This document shows positions 34,576 through 47,643 of a stretch of DNA of 64,000 nt, in pieces. The DNA lies in NCBI GenBank assembly GCA_016946835.1, contig JACVTC010000053.1:823501-887500 (forward strand), given 5' to 3'. Within the stretch, counting starts at the first letter, position 1; every line of letters starts with the position of its first letter. Made by a program: the position numbers and the translations under genes. The DNA comes from Neocallimastix lanati (nom. inval.). Taxonomy: Eukaryota; Neocallimastigomycota; Neocallimastigomycetes; Neocallimastigales; Neocallimastigaceae. Under the pieces are notes generated by a model that was not told the DNA's origin, made no database searches, and saw only the letters and a list, made by a program, of their open reading frames with translations.

Positions 34576-34980
34576 TATATATATATATATAAATAACTTA
34601 AAATACATTAATTAATATTAATATTTTTAGAATGCGTTAAACAACTAATACATTCTAAATTCATTTCATTTTTTATATCTTATAAAAATCACACATATTA
34701 ATATAAACAACACACATCATTACTGTTTTTATAAATATATATATTAAAATATTAATATATATATATAAATTTATTTATATTTATATAAATTAAATAATAG
34801 ATTTATAATTTCAAATAAATTAATAATTACTATTTTATATATTATGTCGTTTTAATAAAAACTTCCAATTTTAAATTAATAATATCTTATCTATCATAAT
34901 ATATTTAGTATTTTTTACTTAATACAGGGTTAAAAATAATTTAAATATATTTATTAATATTTATATAAATATTAAAATGT
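34530..34980. other. Region 3' of the second LRR-CBM18 gene, shared with its paralogue
   Basis: A poly-T tract (34537-34572) and AT repeats, then about 230 bases almost the same as those 3' of the first gene (25020-25258): AATAATAGATTTATAATTTC, ATTAATAATTACTATTTTAT, ACTTAATACAGGGTTAAAAA. The homology starts right after the LINE debris, marking the 3' limit of the duplicated block. Confidence 0.75.
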
Positions 34981-37900
34981 TTAATTGCATATTCCATATA
35001 ATTTTTGGCATCCAGTACCACAGTATTCAGTACTAATACCACAATAACCATGTTTACTGCAACATTCACCTTCTGGGCATTTACCAATTCCTTTTCCGCA
35101 TTCTTCAGAATATTCTTGCTTAACAGTTGGTTTGACGGTTGTTGTTTTAGTGGTTGTTTTAGTGGTTTTAATTGTTTTATTACAAACACCAAATTCACTT
35201 TGACAGCCAGCACCACAGTATTCATCACTAATACCACAATAACCATGTTTACTACAACATTCACCATATGGACATTTACCAATTCCTTTTCCGCATTCTT
35301 CAGAATATTCTTGCTTAATAGTTGGTTTAATTGTTGTCTTATTTGTTGTCTTACTTGTAGTCTTACTTGTAGTCTTAACTGTAGTCTTAACTGTATTATT
35401 ACAAATACCAAATTCACTTTGACAACCGGCACCACAGTACTTATCACTTATACCACAATAACCATACTTACTACAACATTCACCATATGCACATTTACCA
35501 ACTCCTTTTCCACATTCTTTTTTACTTTGTGGCTTAACTGTTGTTTGCTTAACTGCTGTTGACTTAACTACTGTTGACTTAACGGTTGTTTGCTTAACGG
35601 TTGTTGGCTTAACGGTTGTTTTACTTTTTGCCTTACTTGATGTCTTGCTTGTTGTCTTGCTTGTTGTCTTGCTTGTTGCCTTACTTGTTGTCTTGCTTGT
35701 TGCCTTATTTGTTGTCTTACTTGTTGTCTTAGTTATCTTAATTGTTGTCTTTATTGTCTTAATTGTTGTCTTTATTGTTTTGTTACAAACACCAAATTCA
35801 CTTTGACAGTCGGCACCACAATACTTTTCACTTGTACCACAATAACCATGCTTACTACAACACTTACCAGATGGACATTTACCAATTCCTTTTCCACATT
35901 CTTTTTTACTTTGTGGACTAACTGTTGTCTTAATTGTGGTCTTGTTTGTAGTCTTGCTTGTAGTCTTACTAGTAGTCTTTTTAGTAGTCTTACTAGTAGT
36001 CTTTTTAGTAGTCTTACTAGTAGTCTTTTTAGTAGTCTTACTAGTAGTCTTACTAGTAGTCTTATTTGTTTTATTACAAACACCAAATTCACTTAGACAG
36101 TCAGCACCACAATACTTTTCACTAGTTCCACAATAGCCATACTTACTACAACATTTACCAGATGGACATTTACCAATTCCTTTTCCGCATTCTTTTCTAC
36201 TTTGTGGATTAACTGTTGTTGGCTTAACGGTTGTTGGCTTAACTGTTGTTGTCTTAGTGGTTGCCTTAGTGGTTTTAACTGTTTTGTTACAAATACCAAA
36301 TTCACTTTGACAGCCAGTACCACAGTATTCATCGCTAATACCACAGTAACCATGTTTACTACAACATTCACCATATGGACATTTACCAATTCCTTTTCCA
36401 CATTCTTCAGAATGTTGTTCCTTAATTGGTTCATTACAAATACCAAATTGTTTTTGACAGCCAGTACCACAATATTCAATACTAATACCACAATATCCAA
36501 ATTCGCTACAACATTCTCCATATGGACAGCTACCAAAACCATTACCACATCTATCACCAGTACTTGGAGTAGCAATTGGAGTTACATTCTTGGTAGTAGT
36601 TTCATTTTTGGCAGTAGTTACATTCTTAGTAGTAGTTACATTCTTAGTAGTAGTAACATTCTTAGTAGTAGTTACATTGTTGGTAGTAGAAACATTCTTA
36701 GCAGTAGTTGTAGCTTCAACAGTGGTAGTACAATCTTTCACTTCATTATTTTTAAGACATGGAATATCTTTCTGTGGTTTACATATATTATTGTAATCAT
36801 AAACACAGTTTACAAGACTTTTATTGATTAAAGCTTTTCCACTAATATTTGTATTTCCTTGTAAGTTACTATTATAAAAGATATATATATAAAAATATTT
36901 CAAAGAAATATCACATTTCAATTTTGATTTTTAATTGAAGTAGAAAATATAGAATAGGCAATAATAAATATTTTAATAAAATAAAAATTTTTAAATAAAA
37001 TCTATCAAGATATTTAAGATATTTAAAATATTTACATATTTTCAAGATAATTTAAAGAATTAAGAGATTCAGGAATTTCACCACTAATTTTATTTGAACC
37101 TAAATTTCTAAATTATAGTAATTAATAAAAATATATTAATAACAATCATTAATTTATTATATCTTTTATTAATGAATGATATTATATTTCAATATAATAA
37201 TATCTAATTATATAACAATTATTTAGATATTTTTTGACAATTTACAATGTTTTAAGATAAGTAAGTTTACTTAAAGAACTTGGTAAATTGGTAATTGTAT
37301 TATTGCTGAGATTACTTTTTTTTTAAAAAAAAATTAAATTATTATCATTATTTAAAAAATGATTTTTTTAAATAAATTATTAAAAATAAAAATAAATTTA
37401 GTTTATTTTATTTTATAAAAATAAATACAGATAAAATAATTTCATAAAGTATAAATTTTATAAATTTATTTACATTTCTTCTAAAGTGACAAGATCTCCA
37501 ATAAATTCTGGAATTTCCTTTATAATATTTTCTTCAAAGTTACTTTATATATATATAAATATATTTATAAATAAATTTAATAAATTGAAAATTAATTTAT
37601 AAATTATAAATCAATATAAATAAATCATTATTATTAAATTTTTAATCTAAACTATTTATATATTTATTAACATATATAAAATAAACTAAAATTTACATCT
37701 TTGTGATATTTTTAAGACCAGCGAAGGAAGATGGAATGGCCTTAATATTATTATCTTTAATTTCTCTATTATATGTAAATTTTCAAATGTAATAATTTTA
37801 ATATGATTATATTATCAATTATTATAAAAATAATCTATTATTACTTATTAAATATTACTTACAATTTTTCAAGTCTTTCAAGTCGACCAAAACTATCAGG

Positions 37901-38960
37901 AATAGCATTGATAGCATTACTTCCTAAGTTACTATTAAAAATCATAAAATTATTTTATTAATTACTATACTCAATCTTGTATGAGTTTATTTTTTTTTCA
38001 TATATTTTAGTATTTATATTTAAACTTATTAATTTTACTTACATATTTTCAAGATATTGAAGATTTGAGATACCAGATGGTATAGTTGTAATATCGTTAT
38101 TGCTTAAATCACTATATTCAAAATTTATATTTAATATAGATATATTAACAATACATTATTATTAGTATTGTTCATTTATTTAATATTTTACTTTTATTTA
38201 TATATATATATATAATTTCATACAGTGATATAAGATTACTAAGAGAAGTTAATTTTTCAAAAGCTTTATTATCAATATTATTGGAAGATAAATCACTTTC
38301 GAAATTTTATTAAAAAAAATAAATATATTACATAAAAAATTATTAATAATTTAAAAGTATAAACAATATATATATGTATGTAGATGAACTAATTATAATA
38401 TAATTTACAGTATTTCAAGTTTTTTGAGATTACTGATTCCATCTGCAATTTCAGTTACATTTGAAAATGTTATTGTTCTTTCATATTTAATAATATAATT
38501 TTATCAATTTTTTATAATAATAATCATAATAACAATTAAAAAACAATAAATATAAAGTTAATTTCTCGAAAATATACTTCTTAACAATAATAGAATAATA
38601 TTAATAAAAAAAATATATATAATAAAACAAAAAAAATTTATTTAAATACAATGATTTTAAATCAGTCAAAGAGTAAATCAAATCAGAAATACTATCACTT
38701 GATTCTTCTAATTTAGTACACTTCCTAAAATAATTAAAAATTAAAAAAAAAAATTTAATTAATATAACTTTACTTTTTTCCTATTTTTTTTAATATATAA
38801 ATACACATTACAATGTATTAATATTTCCTGCATTGTCAAGAACACAACTTTCTACACTATAATTTTTTAATTGGCTTTTTAAATCATCACATTTGTCTGC
38901 TAAAGCAAATGAGCTAAATAAAGCCAGACTTAAACCATTAAATATTTTATTAAATTTCAT
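34981..38960 (-). CDS. Secreted leucine-rich repeat protein with seven CBM18 (hevein-type) domains
   Basis: Eleven exons: 38812-38960, 38650-38724, 38409-38477, 38224-38295, 38043-38111, 37863-37931, 37697-37765, 37474-37542, 37246-37314, 37036-37107 and 34981-36868; 889 residues. Signal peptide MKFNKIFNGLSLALFSSFALA. Exons 2-10 give nine LRRs, one per exon, all introns phase 2, with exon sizes in the same order as the paralogue (75, 69, 72, 69 x5, 72). Exon 11 holds a Thr/Asn/Lys repeat (NVTTTK) and, from about residue 367, seven hevein domains of the CGKGIGKCPxGxCCSKxGYCG type. All eight Cys are present in each. The linkers are long runs of TTK/TSK (for example KTTSKTTKKTTSKTT), up to about 65 residues, basic and likely O-glycosylated. 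It differs from the first gene mainly by having three more chitin-binding domains. A role in binding chitin outside the cell is inferred; the LRR partner is unknown. Confidence 0.9.
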
Positions 38961-41230
38961 ATTGATTAATAATAAAATAATTTTAATAATAAATAAATAT
39001 TATCAAATTCACTATGAGCGAATAATGTGAAAAAAAAAAAAAAAAGTAGGAATACTTTTAATTTATATATTTATATTTCTTAAATTATTCTATAAAATTT
39101 TTAACTATTTTGGAATAAATTAATTTTTACAATTCCGTTTAATTACAGAAGAAATATGTAATTAATTAAAATTTAATTATATTTTATTTTATTTTATTTT
39201 ATTTTTTAATTTTAATATATATTATTAATTATAATTTATATAAATAAAAAAAAAAAAAAAAAAAAAATTAAATAAATAGTATTTTATTAAAAAAAGAAAT
39301 TCCTAATGTATAATCCATTAAATATAATTAATTAAAGCAGATAAATTAAGCTAGTATTAATATATATTGAAATATATTACATTAAATTACATTGCAGTTA
39401 ATTATATAAAAAAAATTTACATAATAATATAATTAAATATATTTTTATTTTAATTATATTATATATATTACAATATATTAAACTCATTAAAATATATATT
39501 AATTAAAATTTAAAGAATGTGGCTATATTAATTATTACATTTAATTAATTAATTAATAAAAAAGTTAAATTTATATTTTAAATATAAAAACGATACTTTA
39601 ATATATGGATCATACATATTAAATTAGTTATAAGAATATGGTTTTATTATATTCACATAAACCAATTGATCTTTTTTGATAATGTAATCCAGTAAAATAT
39701 GTAGATATACACATACCATAACAAAAAGATAAAAGACCATTTAAAAATGATAATGTACATAATATATATTTAATTCTTTACATCCATTTCGTTAATGAAT
39801 ACAACCAAGAAATACGTTAAAATTCATATAATATAGCTAATTATAGAAAATCATATAACAAATAACTAATATATTGATAATTTGTTAACTTTTTTTTTTT
39901 TTTCATTTATTATTATTAAAGGGATGTTGTAGTAAACAATAAAAAAAAAAAGTATCTTTTAACAGTTTCAGTGTTATATAAGTATTATTAATTATCGAAT
40001 ATATAATTATAAAGTTATCACTTTATATAAATATATATATAAAGTATAAAAAAGTATAAATAAGTATAAAAAAGTATAAAAAAAAAAAAAAAAAAAAAAA
40101 CAAAGTAAAAAAAGGTTTTTTATTCTTAATTAAAATGATATTAAAATTCTTATTAAAAAGGGTTTTTTTTTTTTTTTTTATATTTTTTATTTTTTATTTT
40201 ATTCTATTTTATCTACTCTTAGTTATTAATACCGGTAATACCAGTTATAGAAAATAGTAAAAATTATTCTAGATCTACCTTAATGAAATTGTATTTTTTT
40301 TCTACCTTTTGTAAATATTGGATGTAATTAAATGAATCTAAATATATATACCTAATATTCGATATAAGTTTCAAAAAAGAAAATCTATTAAACACTTAAT
40401 ATAAAAGAACTTTCTTCATTAAAACTACTTATAGTATTTATACTATTTATAATAATTAGAAAATAATAAAAAAAAAAAACTAAATAATTTTTCTTTTTAA
40501 TAATGATAAAAAAAAAAATAATAATAATTTATTTTATTTTACGGAAACTTTAATTAAGATGTTCAATAGATAAAATGATTAAATAATTATTTAAATAAAG
40601 TTTTTTTTTTTTTTTATATATATAATTCCTATAAATTTCTAACGGGTCTGTCTTTTAAAAATTAAAAGTTAATAATTACTGAATAATAAATGAAAAATAA
40701 ATATTATATATTAAATAATAAACTATCTTAAATGGAAAATTTTGTTTTCTTGAAGATTATTATAAAATAATTATTAAAAAATGATATTCTTAACAATGCT
40801 TAAAAAAATAAATAATAAACTAAAAATAAAATAAATAAAATAAATAAAAGAAATAGATATTATATTTATATATTAAAAATATTATATAGGCTTCGAACAT
40901 TTCATAATCTGTGCATTAACTATTTAATAAAACCTTTTCACTTTTGTTATGTACAATTACGCTGAATTAATAAACATTGATCAGCATAAAAAAAGAGTAA
41001 TAAAGTTTTATTAAAGTTTTAATTAAAAATTATTTAATTACATTATAATAATACAATACAAATAAATTACAATACAAATAAATTATATAAAATTTATACA
41101 ATGTAAATAAAATTTTTTATAAAATTTTTATAATTAATTACTCCATACAAACCTTAGATAATAAATACAATTTATTAAATACAATTTAATAAATACTTAA
41201 ATATACACTGTGTATTAAAAATCTATTAAG
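38961..41230. other. Upstream region of the second LRR-CBM18 gene
   Basis: Non-coding. The first 900 bases and part of 40880-41230 match the upstream DNA of the first gene. Between them sits about 1 kb (39890-40870) without a counterpart, which suggests a later insertion. Poly-T and poly-A tracts lie at its edge (39893-39903 and 40079-40100). A short phrase, AGTATAAAAAAGTATAAATA, repeats at 40045-40085. No transposon ORF is visible in it. Confidence 0.6.
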
Positions 41231-41514
41231 ATAATACTATGAAAAAAAGACACTATAATAATTAAAGAAATAAATAATTAAAAAATAAATAAAATAATAA
41301 AAATTGAATGGATATTTCTAAGAGCAAACTGCCCAAAATAAGTCGCTTAACCCAAATAAATACTTAAAAATTATGTATAGATAAATATTAGTCTAAATAA
41401 ATAAAATTATATCAAATTAATTAAATATTAAATACCATTTATAAAAATATATGATATATATATTTTTAAACAAAATATTCAATGAATTGTATATTGTTTA
41501 CTATTTTTTATTTG

Positions 41515-41523
41515 ATAAAACAT

Positions 41524-41582
<59 letters not shown>

Positions 41583-41585
41583 TTC
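41515..41585. repeat. ATTT tetranucleotide array
   Basis: About 16 uninterrupted TTTA/ATTT units from 41522 to 41584. A simple sequence repeat. Confidence 0.9.
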
Positions 41586-42039
41586 AATCTTTTTTTATCT
41601 ATATAAAATAATTTTTCCAAAAAAATTTAAACTTACATAAATATGTATTCTAACTATCAATTTTGATCAATTATTTATATATTTTAATATATACATAATT
41701 ATTAATTATATAATATAATATATATATTTTTTATTTATTTTATTATAATTTTATTATTTTAACTTAAAATTATTCAATTATCAAAATTAAACTATAAATA
41801 CTTTATATTATTTTAAAAAAAACTAAATAATTTAAACTAATTTTATTACATAGAATTCTAAACTATAAAAAATTAATTTTAATATAAAGAAATAGGACTC
41901 AAAAATATTAGAAATAAATTAAATAATAAATAATAAATATAAATAATTGAATAATAAATAAATAAATAAATAAATAAATAATAAATAATGAATAATGAAT
42001 AATTGAATAATGAATAATAAATAAATAAATATAAAATAA

Positions 42040-43400
42040 ATAAATAATACATATAAAATAAATAAATAATACATATAAAATAAATAAATAATAAATATAA
42101 AATAAATATAAAATAAATATAAAATAAATATAAAATAAATATAAAATAAATATAAAATAAATATAAAATAAACAGAAGTATTAATAATAAATTTATGTAT
42201 ATTAAATCTATATTAAAGAATTTTCATTCATAATATTATTTATAATTACTAATTTATATTTCTTATATAAAATAATTTTACGTTAATTCATAAAGTGTGT
42301 TATATAGTGTATGTATGAAAAATGACAAAATAATAATCGAAGAAAATACCACATTGGAAATCTTAAATGATTCTAATTTTTAATTATTGGAAACAAGATT
42401 TAAAATTATTGTCTCGTTTCTTCTATGCAATCACTTTTGTTGCTAATATTTATACTTTTAATGATATTATATATTTCAAATGCGGATAATACAAAATTTG
42501 ATTTATAAATCAAATTTGATTTGTACTAAAAAATGATTTCGAAAAGTATAATGTACAAAATAAGTAATATTATGAACTAAAAAAAGAAAAAAAAAAAAAA
42601 AAAAGAAAAAGAAAAAGAAAAATTATAATAATGAAATTAATAATTTAAATAATAATAAAAATAATTATTTCAAAAAAAAAATAATAATAAATTCAAATAT
42701 AAAAGTCAAAATTAATTCAATTAAATAAACAAACGGGAAATATAAATAAAACAGGAAGCAATATACAATATTTCATTACAAATGATGAAAAAAAAAATAA
42801 TAATAATAAATTAAACCCTATTGAGGAAAATTTTAATAATTTAAATAATGAAATTTATTCAATTATAAATATGATAATAAAATAATTAAGTTTTAATAAT
42901 ATAAAATAATAATAATAATAATAATAATTTAATTGTAAATGTAAATAAACTATTAAGAAGTAATTTTTGTACTAGTGGTGTTGTATAACCAAAAAGAAAA
43001 AAATTAAGTTGCAAATTTAAATAATAATAATTATAAAAATTGAAAATAAATTAATAGATTCAGTAAAAGAAATGGAGTTACTGTAATTAATAAATATTTA
43101 ATTAAAAATTTATATATATATATATATATAAATAAAAAATAAATATAAAATAAATAAAAAAAAAAAATAAAAATAAATAATAGTAAAATAAAATAAAAAT
43201 AAATATATAAACAAATAAAACAAATATAAAATAAATATAAAATATATAAAATAAATATAAAATAAATATATAATATATAAAATAAATATAAAATAAATAT
43301 AAAATAAATATAAAATAAATATAAAATAAATATAAAATAAATTTAAAAATATAAATATAAATAAAAGACTAGTAACAAAAAAAAATAATAATAAATTTAT
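42040..43400. repeat. Paired 11-mer arrays (AAAATAAATAT)n with repeated flank
   Basis: Arrays of an 11 bp unit lie at about 42040-42172 and 43195-43345. Each is followed by a related flank: AATAATAAATTTATGTATATT at 42184 and AATAATAAATTTATGTCTATT at 43386. The 1 kb between them is AT-rich and has short coding-like phrases with many stops (42300-43020). This may be one sequence duplicated with its array. Confidence 0.6.
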
Positions 43401-43419
43401 GTCTATTGTACCTTTTATA

Positions 43420-43490
43420 TTTTGGTTCGGGATAGCGCATTTCGGAACCGCACGTGATTAATTATAAACAACATATTTTAAGGTGGCATA
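43420..43490. other. Short GC-richer island with hairpin
   Basis: TTGGTTCGGGATAGCGCATT followed by TCGGAACCGCACGTG. The arms GGTTC and GAACC can pair. It is unlike the surrounding DNA and may be the end of a DNA transposon. Unidentified. Confidence 0.35.
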
Positions 43491-43799
43491 TTATATATAT
43501 TTTTTTATATAAATAAATAATTGAATAATAATTAAATAAATAATTTATTTTATAATAATTTCAAAATTTAATATTTAATAATAATAATAATAAAAAAAAT
43601 AATAAAAAAGATTAAAAAAATAAAATTATTAAATATTATTATTAAATAAGTAAATGAATAAATTAATAAATAAATAAAAATATTCAAACCTTAATTAAAT
43701 TAATTTTTATTATTTAAACATAAATTAATGTCATAAATCAAGTTTTAATCTAATGATTTTTTAATGTTCTTTTATATGTGGCTTGATTCCTAAATATTA

Positions 43800-44300
43800 A
43801 TTATACATTATAATTAAAATATATATATATATATATATATTTTTTTTTTTTTTACATTAAAATCGAAGAGAATAAATAGATAATGATACTAATAGTACGA
43901 ACAGTATTAATTATATAAAAGATTATATATATATGTTAGATTAAAATATAATAATGATATCATGTTTTGTCAATTATTAAATTATAAATAATTATTTATT
44001 TAGTAGATTAAAATATAATATTTTATAATCTTTTTTTTTTTAAAAAAAAAAAAAAAATATGACTAAGATTATAAAAATTATTATATTATAAATGATTATA
44101 AAAAATTATTAAATTATAAATAATTATTTTAATTTAGTGGGTTAAAAAAAATTATCTTTTTTTTGTTTTAATACTAGGATTAATGAGAGAGGAGGACAAT
44201 AGGACCTTTAGTCTCTCCCTTAAGCGTATTAAACTCTTAATGGATACTTTTGTCATACCGTTTCAACAAAAAAAAAAAAAGATTAATAACCAATAAATTT

Positions 44301-44330
<30 letters not shown>
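43800..44330. other. Intergenic DNA with another unidentified GC-richer patch
   Basis: At about 44185-44265 the sequence GAGAGGAGGACAATAGGACC, TTTAGTCTCTCCC, AAGCGTATTAAACTC and TGTCATACCGTTTC stands out by composition. GAGAG(G)A near the start and TCTCTCCC further on could pair. No frame and no RNA family recognised. The rest is AT-rich with poly-A tracts (44308-44332). Confidence 0.35.
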
Positions 44331-44332
<2 letters not shown>

Positions 44333-44840
44333 TTATTAATTAATTATAAAATTAATTATTTTAATAATTTAATAAATTATTTTTTTTTTTTTTTTGGTTA
44401 ATTATTTAAATAATCTTATTTCGATAATAAATTCTATTAATGATTAAAATTTAAATAAATAAAATTGTGTATATTAATTAAGATAATTAATAAAATGGGG
44501 TATAATGAAGAGATCATAATTAAAAATATCTCAAAAGAAGTTATATAATGAATGAATAATAATTAAAATTATTACAAAAAAAAATATTCAATCTTAAAAA
44601 ACATTATGATATATACTTTTCAAAATTCAAGACTAACATATATTAACATATAATCATTTATTTAATTACAATCATTAAAAAAAATTTTTTTGTTATAATT
44701 ATTTTATTTAATTAGAATAATTAAAATTTTAAATTTTTATTTAAATTTTTTTTTTTTCTAAAATAAAAAAAAAATATTTATATATATATATAAAACGAAG
44801 AAAAAAATTTTTGAATATTTTAAGATAATAATAATAATAA

Positions 44841-44877
<37 letters not shown>

Positions 44878-44952
44878 ATAAATATATATTACATCCTTAT
44901 TATAAAATTTTTGAAATAGTAATAAGAAGAAAAAAAAAAGTATTTTAAGAAA

Positions 44953-45389
44953 ATGAAATTAATTCTATATAAAACTCTTGCTATTATTATAGCATTAATG
45001 TCAATAGGTTTTGTAGAAGGTTGTCATAATAAAAAATGTAAGCAACATAAACCAGAACTTATGAAAAAGTAAGTTTTTTTTTAAAAAAAAAAAAAAAATA
45101 TAAATTTATTACAAATATTATTTCAAAATTATAATTTAAAAAATAAAACTAAAATATATTATTTATTATTATCATTATTAATAAAAAGAACTATTAATTA
45201 TTCAGCTTATGGTGCTCTTGATGTATACTATGATAATAGTTTAAAAAAAAAGAGAAGACCAGTCGTTGTTTATGTTCATGGTGGTGGCTGGTGTGAAGGT
45301 AAAGAATTATTTAATTATAATTTAAAAAACAATTTTTTTTTTTTTTTTATTTTATTTATTTAATTTTTAAATTTTTCGTCATTGAAAAA

Positions 45390-45429
<40 letters not shown>

Positions 45430-45518
45430 TTATTTTATTATGAATTATAAATGATTTATTAATTATTATAAATTATTAAATGTATAATAAATTTAATAAT
45501 AATTTAATGATTAATTAT

Positions 45519-45549
<31 letters not shown>

Positions 45550-46302
45550 TTTTTTTATTTTTATACATTTTCTCCATAAATAGGTAGTAAGGAAAAAGAA
45601 AAATATATGGGAGAATTTTTCCAAAATAATGATTACGTCTCCGTGATGGTGGACTATCGACTTTATCCAGAAACTGAAAGTATTGATGATATGGTAGATG
45701 ATATTTATCATGCCCTTAAGTGGACAACGAAACATATTCGTGAGTATGGAGGTAACAAGAATGAAATAACGCTTATAGGACATTCTGCTGGTGCACATTT
45801 AGCAACCTTAACCATTGTTAAAGCTGCACTAAGAATAAGAATTAATAGACATTCACTTTCTCCAATTCATATTAAACATTTAATATCTTTAAATGGACGT
45901 CATAAGATTGATGAAGGAGAAGAACTTTTAGCAGGTATTGAACAATTAAAACAATTAGGAAATATTCCAGGACTTAGTTTCCTTGCAACGTATGCAGAAG
46001 CAAGAGAGCACCTTTTAGTTGGTAAAGGAGGATATGATCAATCTAAGATATTGAAAGGTTACAAAGATCAATCTATTAAGACACTTGGTGCTAAAAAATA
46101 CACGTTTGTTGAATGTGATGAAGATAATGTAGATCCATTAGGATTAGCAGAACCAATGATTGAACAACTTGAACGTACCGTTAGAAAAGTTGAAATTGAT
46201 CACAAAATCTATCATGGAGGACATTCCTACATTCTTGATGGTATTCAAAATAAGGATGAAGAAATAGAAAAAGAATTACTTGATATGGTTGAATCTATTT
46301 AA
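44953..46302 (+). CDS. Secreted alpha/beta hydrolase, esterase-like
   Basis: Three exons: 44953-45068, 45189-45298 and 45584-46302, giving 314 residues; introns of 120 and 285 bases, phases 2 and 1. Residues 1-23 form a signal peptide (MKLILYKTLAIIIALMSIGF). The oxyanion motif HGGGW is at 69-73, VMVDYRLYPE at 97-105, the nucleophile elbow GHSAG with Ser143, an acidic stretch with the likely catalytic Asp near 254-259 (ECDEDNVDP), and His289 in HGGHSYILD. This layout is that of HGGGW carboxylesterases (alpha/beta hydrolase fold 3 and BD-FAE-like families) that act on acetyl or other short esters. In a plant-degrading fungus deacetylation of xylan is plausible but not shown. No dockerin or carbohydrate-binding module is attached. 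The start is the first Met, where the signal peptide begins. Confidence 0.88.
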
Positions 46303-46338
46303 TTAAATTAATAATTTTAAAGAAAAAATAAAAAATCG

Positions 46339-46373
<35 letters not shown>

Positions 46374-47176
46374 ATTTTAGAACACATATATAATGATTAA
46401 AATAATATAATAATAATAATAATAATAATTATAATAAAATTTTTTTAATATTATTTTTTTTCTTGCTACTGCTATTATAGAGAATAAAAATAGAAAAAAA
46501 AATTAAATATTTATATATATAATGTTAATGATAATTGTATTATAATATATTAATATCATTGATAAAAAAATAAATAAATAAATAAAAATAATATAAGTAA
46601 AAAAAAAAATCTTTTTATATAAAATACTATTTATAAGAATAGACGTAGATTAATTAAGAATTAGTAAAAAGTTTTAAAGAAGATTAAAAATTAATATTAA
46701 ATAATAATAGTAGAAAATATTTTGTTAAAAAAAAAAAAAAAAGAAATTATTGAAATTTCATTTTAAAATGAAATAAATCAAATACAAAATAAATATTTTA
46801 ATGAGTAATACTATTTAATATTGATTATATATTATACATTCCATTTTTAATATGTATATGTTTATTGATTTATTTTTTTTTTAATACTTTTAATAAATAT
46901 ATATAAATAATCTATTTATATATTATAAGTTATACTTTTAATTTTCAGATGTTGCTATTTTAAAAAAATTTCTTTAATTATTTATGTAATTTCTTATATA
47001 TATATATATATATATTTTAAAATATAATTTAATTTGTTTTTTTTTTTCCAGTTTTATTATCATAGATTTTTTTTTTTTTTTTTTTTTTTTTGAATTTATT
47101 CTTTATAAGGTTCTAGAAATAAATTTGTAATAATTAACAAAAGCATTCTATTAAAATTTCAATCATTAATTTAAAA

Positions 47177-47211
<35 letters not shown>

Positions 47212-47379
47212 AAAATAATTATCTAAATAACAATTACAGAAATACTTTAATTATGCCATCAACAACAGCAATAAATAGTGAAATAGTATAATTTTTTATG
47301 TTCATATAAATAATAAATTAAAACCATTTAATTTTTATCAGATTTTGTAGTTAATCCAAATTTATTATCATCAAAATTT

Positions 47380-47535
47380 ATTTTCAGCGTTGACGCTCCT
47401 TAAAAACATTAAGAAAAAAAATTAACCATAACACCTAATGAGCGATGCTTTGATTTTTAACCATTACCCCTTCATATCATAAAAAAATAAGATGGTCTCC
47501 CTTTAAAGAACTCCTTTGAAGGAAATACGTCCCTT
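47380..47535. repeat. GC-richer patch sharing a 21-mer with the 33 kb element remnant
   Basis: TTTTCAGCGTTGACGCTCCT (with one more A in front, 47380-47400) matches 33427-33447 exactly. The core AGCGTTGACGCT is itself nearly palindromic. After it come CACCTAATGAGCGATGC, CATTACCCCTTC, ATGGTCTCCCTTTAAAG and GAAATACGTCCCTTAGG, phrases unlike normal spacer DNA. It is probably a fragment of a dispersed element, type unknown. Confidence 0.5.
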
Positions 47536-47548
47536 AGGAATTTAATTA

Positions 47549-47642
<94 letters not shown>
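47549..47642. repeat. AAT triplet array
   Basis: About 31 uninterrupted TAA/AAT units, the longest pure triplet run in the window. Polymorphic length is likely. Confidence 0.95.

Positions 47643-47643
<1 letters not shown>

Noticed and set aside
35005-36831. Several long plus-strand frames over the second CBM18 exon
   Set aside because: They are antisense shadows of the repeated TTK linkers and Cys domains, with no independent support.
45511-45798. 95-codon minus frame
   Set aside because: Antisense to exon 3 of the esterase and ends in a poly-T intron tract.
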